Position numbers and translations under genes: made by a program. Below the pieces are notes generated by a model. It was given only the letters and a program-made list of their open reading frames with translations. It ran no database searches and was not told the DNA's origin. A stretch of DNA of 64,000 nt from the NCBI RefSeq assembly GCF_020176715.1, contig NZ_JAIVMF010000004.1, forward strand, positions 1 through 64,000. Direction: 5' to 3'. The stretch comes from Stappia stellulata (GTDB lineage: Bacteria > Pseudomonadota > Alphaproteobacteria > Rhizobiales > Stappiaceae). The stretch's first letter is position 1, and the number at the start of each line of letters is the position of its first letter. Of the stretch, positions 1-8,946 are shown in pieces.

Positions 1-263
1 AAACGAAGACGTTCCTCCACTTTGGACACCTCTTGCCACGGCATCGACACCTCCCGAAAAAGCGGAAAGTGTTACCTATGTGTCCGGAACGTTCTGTCAC
101 CTATCTCTCAGGTCGGGCAATACATGCGAAATATTGTGAGACCTGCCGGGTCGCGGGCGTTTGCTGTGCGGAGCAACTGGAGGCCTGTGCTGGCTTGGGT
201 CCACACGCGACTTGAAGACGTCCATATGGCTGGGGGCGGTTCGGTGTCTGGATTGGTCGCCAG
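1..263. other. Non-coding leader region, no gene recognised
   Basis: No convincing reading frame, codon bias or protein family is visible here. It is the distal upstream region of the antiporter operon; the regulatory sites begin at 264. The left edge is the window boundary, so a gene ending further left cannot be seen. Confidence 0.6.
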
Positions 264-283
264 GCGTTCGGATTTTCGAACGC
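264..283. promoter_or_regulatory. Putative enhancer (UAS1) for NtrC-type activator
   Basis: A palindrome GTTCG-N6-CGAAC (266-281) extended by one GC pair on each side. The same arms recur at 298-313. The two centres are 32 bp apart, about three helical turns, and lie roughly 119 and 87 bp before the start predicted from the sigma54 promoter, which is where enhancers for NtrC-family proteins usually sit. The binding protein is inferred to be the response regulator encoded at 8947. Confidence 0.6.
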
Positions 284-297
284 GGGAACCGTCGGGT

Positions 298-313
298 GTT
301 CGAAGAGCCGAAC
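298..313. promoter_or_regulatory. Putative enhancer (UAS2) for NtrC-type activator
   Basis: Second copy of the 16-bp palindrome GTTCG-N6-CGAAC. The six-base spacer differs from UAS1 while both arms are identical, as expected for a protein-binding site rather than a sequence duplication. Confidence 0.6.
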
Positions 314-366
314 GTCGGGCCCCGATCTGGACAGGCAACTTATTGAAATATATCCTATAAGGCGTC

Positions 367-382
367 TGGCATCGCTTTTGCT
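367..382 (+). promoter_or_regulatory. Sigma54-type promoter of the mrp operon
   Basis: TGGCATCGCTTTTGCT matches the sigma54 consensus TGGCAC-N5-TTGCW. The invariant GG (368-369) and GC (380-381) are separated by exactly 10 bases. Predicted transcription start is near 393, about 24 bp before the mrpA ATG. The two upstream palindromes and a downstream NtrC-family gene support activator-dependent control. An alternative AT-rich sigma70-like stretch lies at about 345-360. Confidence 0.65.
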
Positions 383-416
383 TACATGACGGCATCGTCT
401 TTCTTGAGGTGCCGAC

Positions 417-3335
417 ATGAACTCAGAAACCTTCGAAATTCCTGCAATCGCGGCTTTGCTGCCTGGCGATGCGCTTCCCGCGCTCCTTCTGGTCGCCTTT
501 CTGGGCGCGGCGCTGGGGTTCCTCGTGCTCGCAAGGGCCGGGAGATGGGCGGGGCCGCTGGCTGCCGTCCTGCCGGCGGGTCTCTTCGCGGCCTTTGTTG
601 GCTATGTTCCGATCCTGTCGGCAGGCGAGGGAGTGCCCGCAATCGTGCAGACGGTGAGCTGGGTGCCGTCGCTCGGCATTGATCTCGTGCTCAGGCTCGA
701 CGGGTTCTCGTTGCTTTTCGTCCTGATGATCACCGGCATCGGCACGCTGGTGGCGCTTTATGCGGGCTCCTATTACGCCGACAAGCCGGCTTCCGATCGG
801 GGCCGGTTCCTGTCGTATATCCTGCTCTTCATGTCGGCGATGCTGAGCACCGTGCTCGCCGACAATCTGATTGTCATGTTCGTCTTCTGGGAGATGACGA
901 GCCTGATCTCCTTCTTCCTGATCGGCTTCAACTCCACCTCGGCGGAGGCGCGCAAGGCTGCGCTCCAGTCGCTGGTCATTACCGCCGGTGGCGGGCTTGC
1001 GCTTTTCGGCGGACTGCTGCTGATCGGCATGGAGGCCGGCACCTTCTCGCTGATGGCGATCACGCAGGATCCCGCTCTCGTGTCGGCAAGCCCGTGGTTC
1101 GGCGTCATCGCGACGCTGGTGCTGATCGGCGCCTTTACCAAGTCGGCGCAGTTTCCCTTCCACTTCTGGCTTCCGAACGCCATGCAGGCGCCGACGCCGG
1201 CCTCCGCCTATCTGCATTCGGCAACCATGGTGAAGCTCGGCGTCTTCCTGCTGGCGCGCTTCGATCCGGTTCTGAGTACCTCCCACGCGGTCACACTCGT
1301 CATCGTCGGCACCGGGCTTCTCACCATGCTGGTTTCGGCGGTGCTGGCGCTGCGCTCCGAAGGCGTGAAGGCCATTCTCGCCTATTCCACCGTTGCCTCG
1401 CTCGGCCTTCTGGTGACGCTGATCGGCCTCGACGGACCGACCAGTTCGGTCGGCATAGCCGGCTTCATTCTCGCCCATGCGCTCTACAAGGCGGCGCTGT
1501 TCTTCTGCGCCGGCATCGTTATCCACGCGACCGGCGCGACGCGCATCCGCGATCTCGGCGCGCTCTTCACGGTGCTGCCGCTGACGGGCATCGCCGCCAT
1601 TCTGGCCAGCCTCTCAATGGCCGGCCTGCCGCCCTTCGTCGGCTTCATCGCCAAGGAATATGTGTTCGAGGCAAAGCTGGATTCCTCCTTCGCGGCCGTC
1701 GTCACCATGGTGGCGGTGATCGTGAACTCCGTGCTCGTTGCCATTGCCGGTATCGTCGCGCTGCGCCCGTTCTTCGCCAGGAACCCGGCCTTTTCGGGCA
1801 AGCCGAAGCATGGCGAGCTGCCCGGTATGACGACGGGGCCGGTCGTGCTTGCGCTGCTCGGCGTGTTCTTCGGCCTCTTTGCGGATATTCCGCAGTATTA
1901 CATCGTCGGCCCGGCGGCCGTCGCGCTTGCCGGCACGCCCTTCTACGTGTCCTTCGAGATCTGGCACGGGTTGACGCCGATGCTGGCGCTCTCCGGTCTC
2001 GTCGTGGCAACCGGCGGTGTTCTGGTGTGGAAGTGGAAGCCGATCCACGATGCGATGAACAGGCTGACGTTCATCGACCGGCTTTCCTTCGAGAAGGGGT
2101 TCGACGCGCTCTTCAACGGCCTGCTCCAGCTTGCGCGGGTGACCACGCAGACGCTCCAGAACGGGCGGATGCGGACCTATCTGAGCGTGACCATCGCCGT
2201 TGTCACTGCTGCGCTCGTCTATGCGATCCTCGCCGGCGGCCTGCAGTCGGACGGGCGCGGTTTCGCCATGCCGGGTTTTGCCGGCGACGAAGTCCGCCCT
2301 TATCTCGCTCTCGTGTCGCTGCTCGTTGCCGCCGGCGCCATCGTCGCGGCGGTGGCGCGCTCCATGGTCGTGTCGCTGGTCGGCGTGGGTCTTGCCGGCT
2401 ACGGCATCGCCATCCTCTTCCTGAAGAACGGTGCGCCGGACCTCGCCCTGACGCAGTTCCTCGTCGAGACGCTCTTCGTCGTCATCGTCACGGCGGTGCT
2501 GGTGAAGCTTCCCGCCATCGGCGATGGCTTGCGCAGCTACTCCAGGCTGGACCTGCGGCCGGGCGACGGCGTGCTGTCGGGCGCCTTCGCGCTCGCCCTC
2601 TTCGTCGTGCTGTTGTCGATCGCGGCAAAGCCCTTCAACGCGACGGTGACCGACTATTATGCCGCCAAGAGCCTGACCGAAGCATTCGGCCGCAATGTCG
2701 TCAATGTGATCCTGGTCGACTTCCGCGCGCTTGATACGCTCGGCGAGATTGCGGTGGTGGCCTTTGCGGCCATCGCGGCCTGGTCGGTGCTCGCCGGTGG
2801 CGGGGGCAAGCGGATCTCCGCCCCTTCCGGCGACACGGCGCGGGCCTTGCCGTCCCTGATTTTCGCGACGACCGCGCGGCTGTTCTTCGTGCTGATGATC
2901 GCCGTCTCGCTGCTGGCGCTGTTCCGCGGTCACAACGAACCGGGTGGCGGCTTCATCGGGGGGCTTATCGCATCGGCCGGCTTTGCGGTCCTGGCGCTGG
3001 CCTTCGGCATCGAGACGGCGCGCAAGCGGCTGGTGCTGCACCCCGTCGTGTGGATGGGCATCGGCCTCGTTCTCGCGATCGTTTCCGGCCTGCCGGGTGC
3101 GGTGATCAACGAATCCTTCCTCACCCATCAGTGGGCGGAGCTGAACCTCGGCTTCACGACGCTCAAGCTTGGCACGACCTATCTCTTCGACATCGGCGTC
3201 TATCTGACGGTCGTCGGCGGCGTGCTCGCCTTCCTGATCCGTGTTCAGCAGCAGATGGACGCGCCGCTGCCGGGCGAAGACGACCCGCTCGCCGCCACCG
3301 GAAACTCCATGCAAACCAAGGGAGCGTCGGCATGA
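417..3335 (+). CDS. mrpA: Na+(K+)/H+ antiporter subunit A, MrpA-MrpB fusion
   Basis: Largest subunit of the Mrp/Pha multisubunit cation/proton antiporter of the inner membrane, used for pH homeostasis and for sodium or potassium tolerance. The 972-residue protein has the ND5-like proton-translocating region in its first two thirds (conserved stretch FTKSAQFPFHFWLP near residue 245), a MrpA-type DUF4040 segment near 640-710, and a C-terminal MrpB domain (about 810-950) with the motif GHNEPGGGFIGG. No separate mrpB exists, so A and B are fused as in rhizobial PhaAB-type systems. It is the first gene of a six-gene operon and overlaps mrpC by 4 bp (ATGA). Which cation is exported cannot be read from sequence. 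Confidence 0.95.
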   Translation: MNSETFEIPAIAALLPGDALPALLLVAFLGAALGFLVLARAGRWAGPLAAVLPAGLFAAFVGYVPILSAGEGVPAIVQTVSWVPSLGIDLVLRLDGFSLLFVLMITGIGTLVALYAGSYYADKPASDRGRFLSYILLFMSAMLSTVLADNLIVMFVFWEMTSLISFFLIGFNSTSAEARKAALQSLVITAGGGLALFGGLLLIGMEAGTFSLMAITQDPALVSASPWFGVIATLVLIGAFTKSAQFPFHFWLPNAMQAPTPASAYLHSATMVKLGVFLLARFDPVLSTSHAVTLVIVGTGLLTMLVSAVLALRSEGVKAILAYSTVASLGLLVTLIGLDGPTSSVGIAGFILAHALYKAALFFCAGIVIHATGATRIRDLGALFTVLPLTGIAAILASLSMAGLPPFVGFIAKEYVFEAKLDSSFAAVVTMVAVIVNSVLVAIAGIVALRPFFARNPAFSGKPKHGELPGMTTGPVVLALLGVFFGLFADIPQYYIVGPAAVALAGTPFYVSFEIWHGLTPMLALSGLVVATGGVLVWKWKPIHDAMNRLTFIDRLSFEKGFDALFNGLLQLARVTTQTLQNGRMRTYLSVTIAVVTAALVYAILAGGLQSDGRGFAMPGFAGDEVRPYLALVSLLVAAGAIVAAVARSMVVSLVGVGLAGYGIAILFLKNGAPDLALTQFLVETLFVVIVTAVLVKLPAIGDGLRSYSRLDLRPGDGVLSGAFALALFVVLLSIAAKPFNATVTDYYAAKSLTEAFGRNVVNVILVDFRALDTLGEIAVVAFAAIAAWSVLAGGGGKRISAPSGDTARALPSLIFATTARLFFVLMIAVSLLALFRGHNEPGGGFIGGLIASAGFAVLALAFGIETARKRLVLHPVVWMGIGLVLAIVSGLPGAVINESFLTHQWAELNLGFTTLKLGTTYLFDIGVYLTVVGGVLAFLIRVQQQMDAPLPGEDDPLAATGNSMQTKGASA

Positions 3336-3721
3336 CTTTCCTCTATGCCGCAACCGTCGCCATCGTCGCCGGCGCGGGTATCTACATGATCCTTGCCCGC
3401 AACGTGATGCGCATCGTCATGGGCGTGGCCCTGCTCGCCGCCGCCGCGAACCTCTTGATCTTCCTGTCGGGACGTCTGGTGTCGGTATCGCCGCCAATCA
3501 TCCCGGACGGCGCCGAGACGCTCGCCGAGACGGCGGCCAATCCGCTGCCGCAGGCGCTCGTCCTCACGGCCATCGTGATCGGCTTCGCGCTCACCGCCTT
3601 CGCCGTGGCGCTTGCGGTCAAGGCATACCGCTCGCTCGGCACGCTCGACGCGGGCGCGATGCACGACGCGGAAGATCTCGGCTCGCCCTTCGCCGCCGCC
3701 ATCGACACCAAGCAAGGCTGA
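3332..3721 (+). CDS. mrpC: Na+/H+ antiporter subunit C
   Basis: A 129-residue NuoK-like subunit of the Mrp antiporter with three predicted membrane helices. It starts at an ATG overlapping the mrpA stop by 4 bp; longer upstream readings in this frame are antisense-like shadow of mrpA. The motif NLLIFLSGRL and the segment NPLPQALVLTAIVIGFALTA are characteristic of MrpC/PhaC. It is translationally coupled to mrpA and followed 6 bp later by mrpD, so it should be made in stoichiometric amounts with the complex. Confidence 0.92.
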   Translation: MTFLYAATVAIVAGAGIYMILARNVMRIVMGVALLAAAANLLIFLSGRLVSVSPPIIPDGAETLAETAANPLPQALVLTAIVIGFALTAFAVALAVKAYRSLGTLDAGAMHDAEDLGSPFAAAIDTKQG

Positions 3722-3727
3722 CGTTCC

Positions 3728-5269
3728 ATGCAAGAGACAACCTACAACCTTCTGGTCCTCGTCTTTCCCGTTCTGGTGCCGCTGGCGCTTGCGGCGCTGA
3801 CGGCGGTGTTGTGGCGCAACCACGGTCTTCAGCGCATCGTCTCGGTGATCGGCCTCGGCGCGATCCTCGGGTGTTCGGCGCTCTTGATGATGGCCGTGTT
3901 GCGCTACGACATCCTTGCGGTCGAATTCGGTTCCTGGCCGGTGCCCTTCGGCATCTCCTTCGTTGCCGACCGGCTGGCCGCCGCCCTCGTCGCGATCACC
4001 GGGGTGCTGGCTCTGTGCGTCGGCATCTTCAGCCTGCGCGACATGCGCCAGCTCCACATCCGCGGCGGCTTCTATCCGCTGTTCTTCGGCATGATCGCAG
4101 GCGTCAACGGCGCGTTTCTCACCGGCGACGTGTTCAATCTTTACGTCTGGTTCGAGGTGATGCTGATCACCTCGATCGGCCTGCTGGCGCTGGGGCGCAC
4201 GCGAGCCCAGATCGACGGCGCGATCAAGTACCTCTTGCTCAACCTGCTTGGGACGGTGCTGTTCCTGATGGCTGTCGGCCTGCTCTATGGCGCGGCCGGG
4301 ACGCTCGCCTTCGCCGATCTCGCAAGGGTCTTGCCGACGCTTGAGGCAAGCCCGGGCCTCGTCGGCGCTGCGATCCTGTTCCTGTGTGCCTTCGGCATCA
4401 AGGCGGGCGTCTTTCCGCTCTTCTTCTGGCTGCCGGCGAGCTATCACACCGCCCCCTTCACCATCTCCGCGATCTTCGCCGGTCTTTTGACCAAGGTCGG
4501 CGTCTATGCGGCCTTCCGCGTCTTCACGCTGCTGTTCACCGTGGAGGAGGCCGGCATACGCGAGATCGTTGCGGTGGTGGCGGCCTGCACCATGGTCACG
4601 GGCGTCTTCGGCGCGGCGGTGCAGTGGAACATCCGCCGCATCCTGTCGTTCCACATCATCTCGCAAATCGGCTACATGCTGATGGGACTGGCGATCGCGA
4701 CGCCGCTGGCGCTCGCCGGGGCCGTCTTCTACATCGTTCACCACATCATCGTGAAGGCGAACCTCTTCCTGCTCGCCGGCGCAATCCGTCAGGCGAGCGG
4801 ATCGGACGATCTCAAGAAGTCCGGCGGGCTCTTGAAAAGCCATCCCTGGCTTGCGGTGCTGTTTCTGATCCCCGCCCTGTCGCTTGCCGGCCTTCCGCCG
4901 CTCTCCGGCTTCTGGGCAAAATTCCTGGTCGTCGATGCGTCGTTCAAGGGCGACATGGCCTGGCTCGCTGCCGTCGCGCTCTTCACCGGGATCCTGACGC
5001 TCTACTCCATGACCAAGATCTGGATGGAGGCGTTCTGGAAGGCGCCGGCGCAAGAGCGCGTCCGCGCCCGCCGCGTGCCGCTGGCTATGACGGCGCCGAT
5101 CGCGGTGCTTTGCGCGATCACGCTCTTCATCGGCTTGTCCGCAGAACCCTTCGTCCAGTTCGCCGAGAAAGCCTCCGTCACCCTGGCGGACCCGGATGTC
5201 TATGTCGCGGCGTTCTTCGGCACCGAGACCGAAGTCGTGGACCTTGCAATCGAAAGGAGTGAGCAATGA
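3728..5269 (+). CDS. mrpD: Na+/H+ antiporter subunit D
   Basis: A 513-residue ND2/ND4-like (NuoN-like) polytopic subunit that with MrpA forms the proton pathway of the Mrp complex. The core stretch FGIKAGVFPLFFWLP followed by the helix with TKVGVYA is typical of MrpD, as is the later SGFWAKF. About 14 hydrophobic helices are visible, the usual number. It sits 6 bp after mrpC and overlaps mrpE by 4 bp. Confidence 0.95.
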   Translation: MQETTYNLLVLVFPVLVPLALAALTAVLWRNHGLQRIVSVIGLGAILGCSALLMMAVLRYDILAVEFGSWPVPFGISFVADRLAAALVAITGVLALCVGIFSLRDMRQLHIRGGFYPLFFGMIAGVNGAFLTGDVFNLYVWFEVMLITSIGLLALGRTRAQIDGAIKYLLLNLLGTVLFLMAVGLLYGAAGTLAFADLARVLPTLEASPGLVGAAILFLCAFGIKAGVFPLFFWLPASYHTAPFTISAIFAGLLTKVGVYAAFRVFTLLFTVEEAGIREIVAVVAACTMVTGVFGAAVQWNIRRILSFHIISQIGYMLMGLAIATPLALAGAVFYIVHHIIVKANLFLLAGAIRQASGSDDLKKSGGLLKSHPWLAVLFLIPALSLAGLPPLSGFWAKFLVVDASFKGDMAWLAAVALFTGILTLYSMTKIWMEAFWKAPAQERVRARRVPLAMTAPIAVLCAITLFIGLSAEPFVQFAEKASVTLADPDVYVAAFFGTETEVVDLAIERSEQ

Positions 5270-5646
5270 CCGATCCTGCCAAGCGCCTCTGGGCCTTCGC
5301 CATCCTGTGCGGCGTGTTCCTGGTCGAACTCGTCAAGGCCTCAGTCGATGTCGCCATCGCGGTGTTCTCCGACAAGCAAAGGCTGCGGCCGGCCATCGTC
5401 GCGGTTCCGCTCGACCTCAAGACCGACATGGGGATTGCGACGCTCGCGAACCTTGTCAGCCTGACGCCGGGAACGACCTCCCTGCATGTCTCTGAGGACC
5501 GGCGCACGCTTTATGTCCATGTCCTCGACCGCGACAGCGACGAGGATGTGATCGACGCCATCAAGACCACCTTCGAAACCCGTGTCCGCGCCGTCGAACC
5601 GGCGGGACCGCATCCGGTTCGACGGAAAGAAGGAGCCGTGGCATGA
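5266..5646 (+). CDS. mrpE: Na+/H+ antiporter subunit E
   Basis: Small 126-residue MrpE/PhaE subunit. It has hydrophobic N-terminal helices, then a cytoplasmic part containing the family signature LTPGTTSL near residue 66. This family shares no homology with respiratory complex I and is needed for stability or activity of the antiporter. It overlaps both mrpD (4 bp) and mrpF (4 bp), indicating tight translational coupling. The protein is at the short end of the family range of about 110-160 residues. Confidence 0.92.
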   Translation: MTDPAKRLWAFAILCGVFLVELVKASVDVAIAVFSDKQRLRPAIVAVPLDLKTDMGIATLANLVSLTPGTTSLHVSEDRRTLYVHVLDRDSDEDVIDAIKTTFETRVRAVEPAGPHPVRRKEGAVA

Positions 5647-6002
5647 CCGCAGAGGCGACACTCCCGATGTTCGACACGTTCAACACCATCCTCATTCTCT
5701 TCGTGATCGCCGCCTTCGCGCTGACGGCCGTGCGGCTCGTGAAAGGGCCGAGCTATGCCGACCGCTTCGTCTCCATCGACATGCTGACGGGGCTTGGCGT
5801 TGCGGCCTGCGCGCTGACCGCGCTTGCCACGGGGCGAAGCGAGTTTCTCGACGTGGCTTTCGCGCTCGCGCTCATCGCCTTCGTGGCGACAGCGGCCTTT
5901 GCCGCCTTTCTGGAACGCAAGGTCGCGGTAACGAACCGGCGTCTGGCGCAGGACAGCACCCGCCGGCCGCGCATGACCCCGAAAGGAGAGGTGGCGCAAT
6001 GA
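5643..6002 (+). CDS. mrpF: Na+/H+ antiporter subunit F
   Basis: A 119-residue MrpF/PhaF subunit with three predicted membrane helices. The signature RLVKGPSYADRFVSIDMLTG spans the loop between helices one and two, and the conserved aspartate D in that helix is implicated in ion transport in the family. The last 30 residues are a charged cytoplasmic tail. ATGA overlaps with mrpE and mrpG place it firmly in the operon. Confidence 0.93.
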   Translation: MTAEATLPMFDTFNTILILFVIAAFALTAVRLVKGPSYADRFVSIDMLTGLGVAACALTALATGRSEFLDVAFALALIAFVATAAFAAFLERKVAVTNRRLAQDSTRRPRMTPKGEVAQ

Positions 6003-7288
6003 TTGATATTCTTGCTCTTGCGATCAAGCTGGTCGGCGTTGGTTTCCTGATCGTGGCGACCGTCGGCCTGCTGCGGTTCGATGACCCCTTCCAGCGCATG
6101 CATGCCGCCACCAAGGCGGGAACGCTGGGCGCCGGTCTCGTGCTGATCGGAACAATGCTCAACAAGGGGAGCATGGATGCCGCCCTGACCGGCGGATTGA
6201 CGCTGCTGTTCCTGCTCCTGACCATTCCCGTGGCAAGCCATCTGCTCGCGCGCGCGGCCTATATCTCCGGCGCGCAGCTGGCGGGCGTCGGCGACGCCGA
6301 TGCGCTGCGCGATGTCATCGACCGGTTCGAGGAACCCATCGAAAAAAAGCTTGAGCGGGTTGCGGATGCGGGCCGCCCGTTCGGAGCCAAGGGGCTTGCG
6401 CGCGGCCTTGCCGGCAGTGTTGCGGGGCCGGTCACGACCGATCCCGTGCTGGCCGGTCTCGCGGGCCGCGATTTCGTATCGCTGAAGGATGCGATCGCGC
6501 CCGAGCGGGTGCGGTTTGCGGCAGTCGGCGGCGGTGTACCGCTGCTTGCCCACAGAGCGGCGGATTTCGCCGCGAGGACCGGGCGCCCGCTGACGGCGGT
6601 GATCGCTGTCGACACGAAATACGTGGATGCAACCGGCGACAGTGCCGCCACTATGCGCGCGATCCGCGACAGGGTCTGTTGCTGGCTGCCCGATCTGCGG
6701 GACGTGTTTCAGGAAAAGGGCGTGCCGCTTGATCTCGTCTATGAGGAGGGGGATGCGGAGGCGCTGATGTCGGGCGTTGGCGATGCGCGCGAGTTCCTCG
6801 TGCTTCCCACCGCCGGATGGGCGGACCACGGCGTGGATATTGCCACTCCCCATGCCACCAAGGAGCCGGACGGTCTGCTGCGGATCGCCAATGCCCATCC
6901 CGGGCCGGTGATGTATGCCGTGGACGAGCAGAAGTCCGGCCCCGTCGTCGTTTCGTTCGACAACTCCTATGACATCTGGCGCGCCATGGATCTGGCGCTG
7001 GTGGAAGGACTGTGGTCGATGAGCGAGCTGCGGATCGTCGGCTTTGTCGATGACGACATTCGCGCCGAAATCGAACGACGTGCGGAAGAGGCGGGCGTTC
7101 CGGTTGTCTTCGTCGCCGCGGATGCCGCTCCGCGGGGTGGGCCGCTCATCCCGGCGGATGTCGCGCGGGATGCGGTCGCGGTGATCCTGCCCGACCTTCC
7201 GCGTCCGTTGCGCACACGGTGGTACGGCATGTTCTGGCAGGACAAGATCTCGCCGGGCTGGCGCGGCGATGTCCTTGTCTGGACGTGA
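5999..7288 (+). CDS. mrpG: Na+/H+ antiporter subunit G with large C-terminal extension
   Basis: Residues 1-95 are an ordinary MrpG/PhaG subunit with three helices and the signature GLLRFDDPFQRMHAATKAGT (about 23-42). Family members usually end at about 110-130 residues, but this one continues to 429. The extension contains two segments (about 165-290 and 300-425) with alternating beta-strand and helix patterns such as VRFAAVGGGVPLLAHRAADF and GPVVVSFDNSYDIWRAMDLA, which resemble divergent universal stress protein folds; a nucleotide-binding glycine loop is not obvious. It is predicted to hang in the cytoplasm and could be a regulatory domain. Last gene of the operon, with a 4-bp overlap to mrpF. 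Confidence 0.88.
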   Translation: MIDILALAIKLVGVGFLIVATVGLLRFDDPFQRMHAATKAGTLGAGLVLIGTMLNKGSMDAALTGGLTLLFLLLTIPVASHLLARAAYISGAQLAGVGDADALRDVIDRFEEPIEKKLERVADAGRPFGAKGLARGLAGSVAGPVTTDPVLAGLAGRDFVSLKDAIAPERVRFAAVGGGVPLLAHRAADFAARTGRPLTAVIAVDTKYVDATGDSAATMRAIRDRVCCWLPDLRDVFQEKGVPLDLVYEEGDAEALMSGVGDAREFLVLPTAGWADHGVDIATPHATKEPDGLLRIANAHPGPVMYAVDEQKSGPVVVSFDNSYDIWRAMDLALVEGLWSMSELRIVGFVDDDIRAEIERRAEEAGVPVVFVAADAAPRGGPLIPADVARDAVAVILPDLPRPLRTRWYGMFWQDKISPGWRGDVLVWT

Positions 7289-7445
7289 GGGCGGACCTTG
7301 ATGCGGCCCGTCGGGTTCTTGGGTGCAAGGCCTGGCGTTCTGACATAATGTGCGACAAGGGGCGGCGCGGTGTTGCCGTCCCTTTTTCGCGAACCCCATG
7401 CCGTCAACCGGGACCTTTGGATTGCCGGAGGCATCGCCGCCAGGG

Positions 7446-8945
7446 ATGAACGAGAACGTGGCGAAACCGAAGCGAGCATGGCGCGGGCCGGGAGACTGGC
7501 CGCTGGTCTGGCGGTTGCCGCTGGCGATGGCCGCGCTGGTGCTGGTGCTCGCGGTGCTCTTGACGCATTTCGGACTGCGCGAACTGGAGCGGCGCGAAAC
7601 GCTGGTGCGGATCGAAGTGGCCGGGGCCTTTCTCGATACGCTGGCGGGCGTCATCGAACCTGTCATCGCCAATGGTGCCGCGCCGGCGCAACTGGAAGCG
7701 CTGCTCTCCGCTTCGGCGCGGTTCAAGCCGTCGCTGCGCAACGAGGTCGTGGGCGCATGCTGCGCGCGGGACGGCGCGCAGGTGACCACCTCGTCCTACC
7801 CGGACGGCGACGACCGGCGCGGGCCGCGCCGGGACACGGAAACTGCGCTGTCATCCTGGCTTTCGGCGAATGCCGATCTCCCGGTCGGGGAGAGCGCTGT
7901 CGAGATCGTTCCCGAGACCGCGAAACTCCTGATCGTTCAGGCCTATCCGGCCGGTCCGGGCGGCAGGACGTTGCTTGCCGCTGCGTTCGATCTTGAGCAC
8001 GAACGCGCTGAGCAGCGGGAGTTGCGACGAACCGCCGTGGTGCTCGACATCTCGCTTTCGGTGCTGGCGGCACTCGTCACGTTCCTATTGGCGCAACGCA
8101 GCTTGCGGCCGATTGACAGGCTGTCCCGGGCGCTCGGACAGGAGGACTACGATGTCTCCGATCTGTCGGATGAAATCGACCCGAATACCGAGGTCGGACG
8201 CCTCCAGGAAGCGCTGCGCAGCCGCGCCCGGTTCGATGCCCGTGCGGCCAATTTGGCGCGGCTGGAAAGCGAGCGCGCCCGCGAATCCACGCTTGCCCGG
8301 CTCGCCGCGGGACTTGCCCACGAGGTTCGCAATCCCGTTGCCGGCATGAGCGCCGCGGTTTCGACCCTGCGCCGCTTCGGAGAAGACAGGGAGGTGCGCG
8401 ACCAGACCATCGATCTTATCGAGCGCGGCTTGCAGAGCATCGACCGGGTTGCGGCCAGCATGCTGTCGACCTATCGCCCGCCGGAGGGAAACCGGGATCT
8501 GCTGCCTGCGGATCTGGAGGACCTGAAGGCGCTGATCAATCCGAAAATCCGCGCAAAGCACGTCAGACTGTCGTTTCAAAACGCGCTTTCGGAGCCGTTT
8601 GCCACAAGCGCGGATGCGGTTCGCCAGATCGCGCTCAATCTCCTGCTGAACGCGACCGAGGCGACCCCGACGGACGGCGAGGTACGCTTCGAAGCCCGGC
8701 TCGACGGCGGCTATCTGGTTCTAAGCGTAACGGATGACGGCCCCGGCCTTCCCGACGACGCGATCCGCGTGCTGACCGGCGAGGAGCAGCCGAAGAGCCA
8801 GCGCTCGCGCCGCCTGGGCTTGTGGCTGGTGCATCAGCTGATAGACGATGTCGACGGGCGGGTGGCGATCCGAACGCGGTCCGAAGCCGGAACGATCATC
8901 ACGATCACGATCCCGGCGCGGGCTCCGGAGGGGGACAAGGACTGA
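7446..8945 (+). CDS. Sensor histidine kinase, NtrB/DctB-like
   Basis: A 499-residue membrane sensor kinase. Two membrane helices (about 20-42 and 195-218) bracket a periplasmic domain of about 150 residues that contains a Cys-Cys pair. A HAMP-like linker follows, then the H box GLAHEVRNPVAGM with phospho-acceptor His292, the N box LNLLLNATEAT, and G-box motifs DDGPGLP and RRLGLWLVHQLI. It lies 157 bp after mrpG and one base before a sigma54 activator gene, so it should phosphorylate that protein. The ATG at 7446 is preceded by a weak AGGG; an ATG at 7398 is also possible. The signal sensed is unknown; cation or alkaline stress is inferred from the neighbours. Confidence 0.85.
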   Translation: MNENVAKPKRAWRGPGDWPLVWRLPLAMAALVLVLAVLLTHFGLRELERRETLVRIEVAGAFLDTLAGVIEPVIANGAAPAQLEALLSASARFKPSLRNEVVGACCARDGAQVTTSSYPDGDDRRGPRRDTETALSSWLSANADLPVGESAVEIVPETAKLLIVQAYPAGPGGRTLLAAAFDLEHERAEQRELRRTAVVLDISLSVLAALVTFLLAQRSLRPIDRLSRALGQEDYDVSDLSDEIDPNTEVGRLQEALRSRARFDARAANLARLESERARESTLARLAAGLAHEVRNPVAGMSAAVSTLRRFGEDREVRDQTIDLIERGLQSIDRVAASMLSTYRPPEGNRDLLPADLEDLKALINPKIRAKHVRLSFQNALSEPFATSADAVRQIALNLLLNATEATPTDGEVRFEARLDGGYLVLSVTDDGPGLPDDAIRVLTGEEQPKSQRSRRLGLWLVHQLIDDVDGRVAIRTRSEAGTIITITIPARAPEGDKD

Positions 8946-8946
8946 C

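Noticed and set aside
423-5266. Very long minus-strand open frames opposite the mrp genes
   Set aside because: They mirror the codon structure of the plus-strand genes, are rich in Arg/His/Glu/Gln and resemble no family; an ordinary effect of high GC content.
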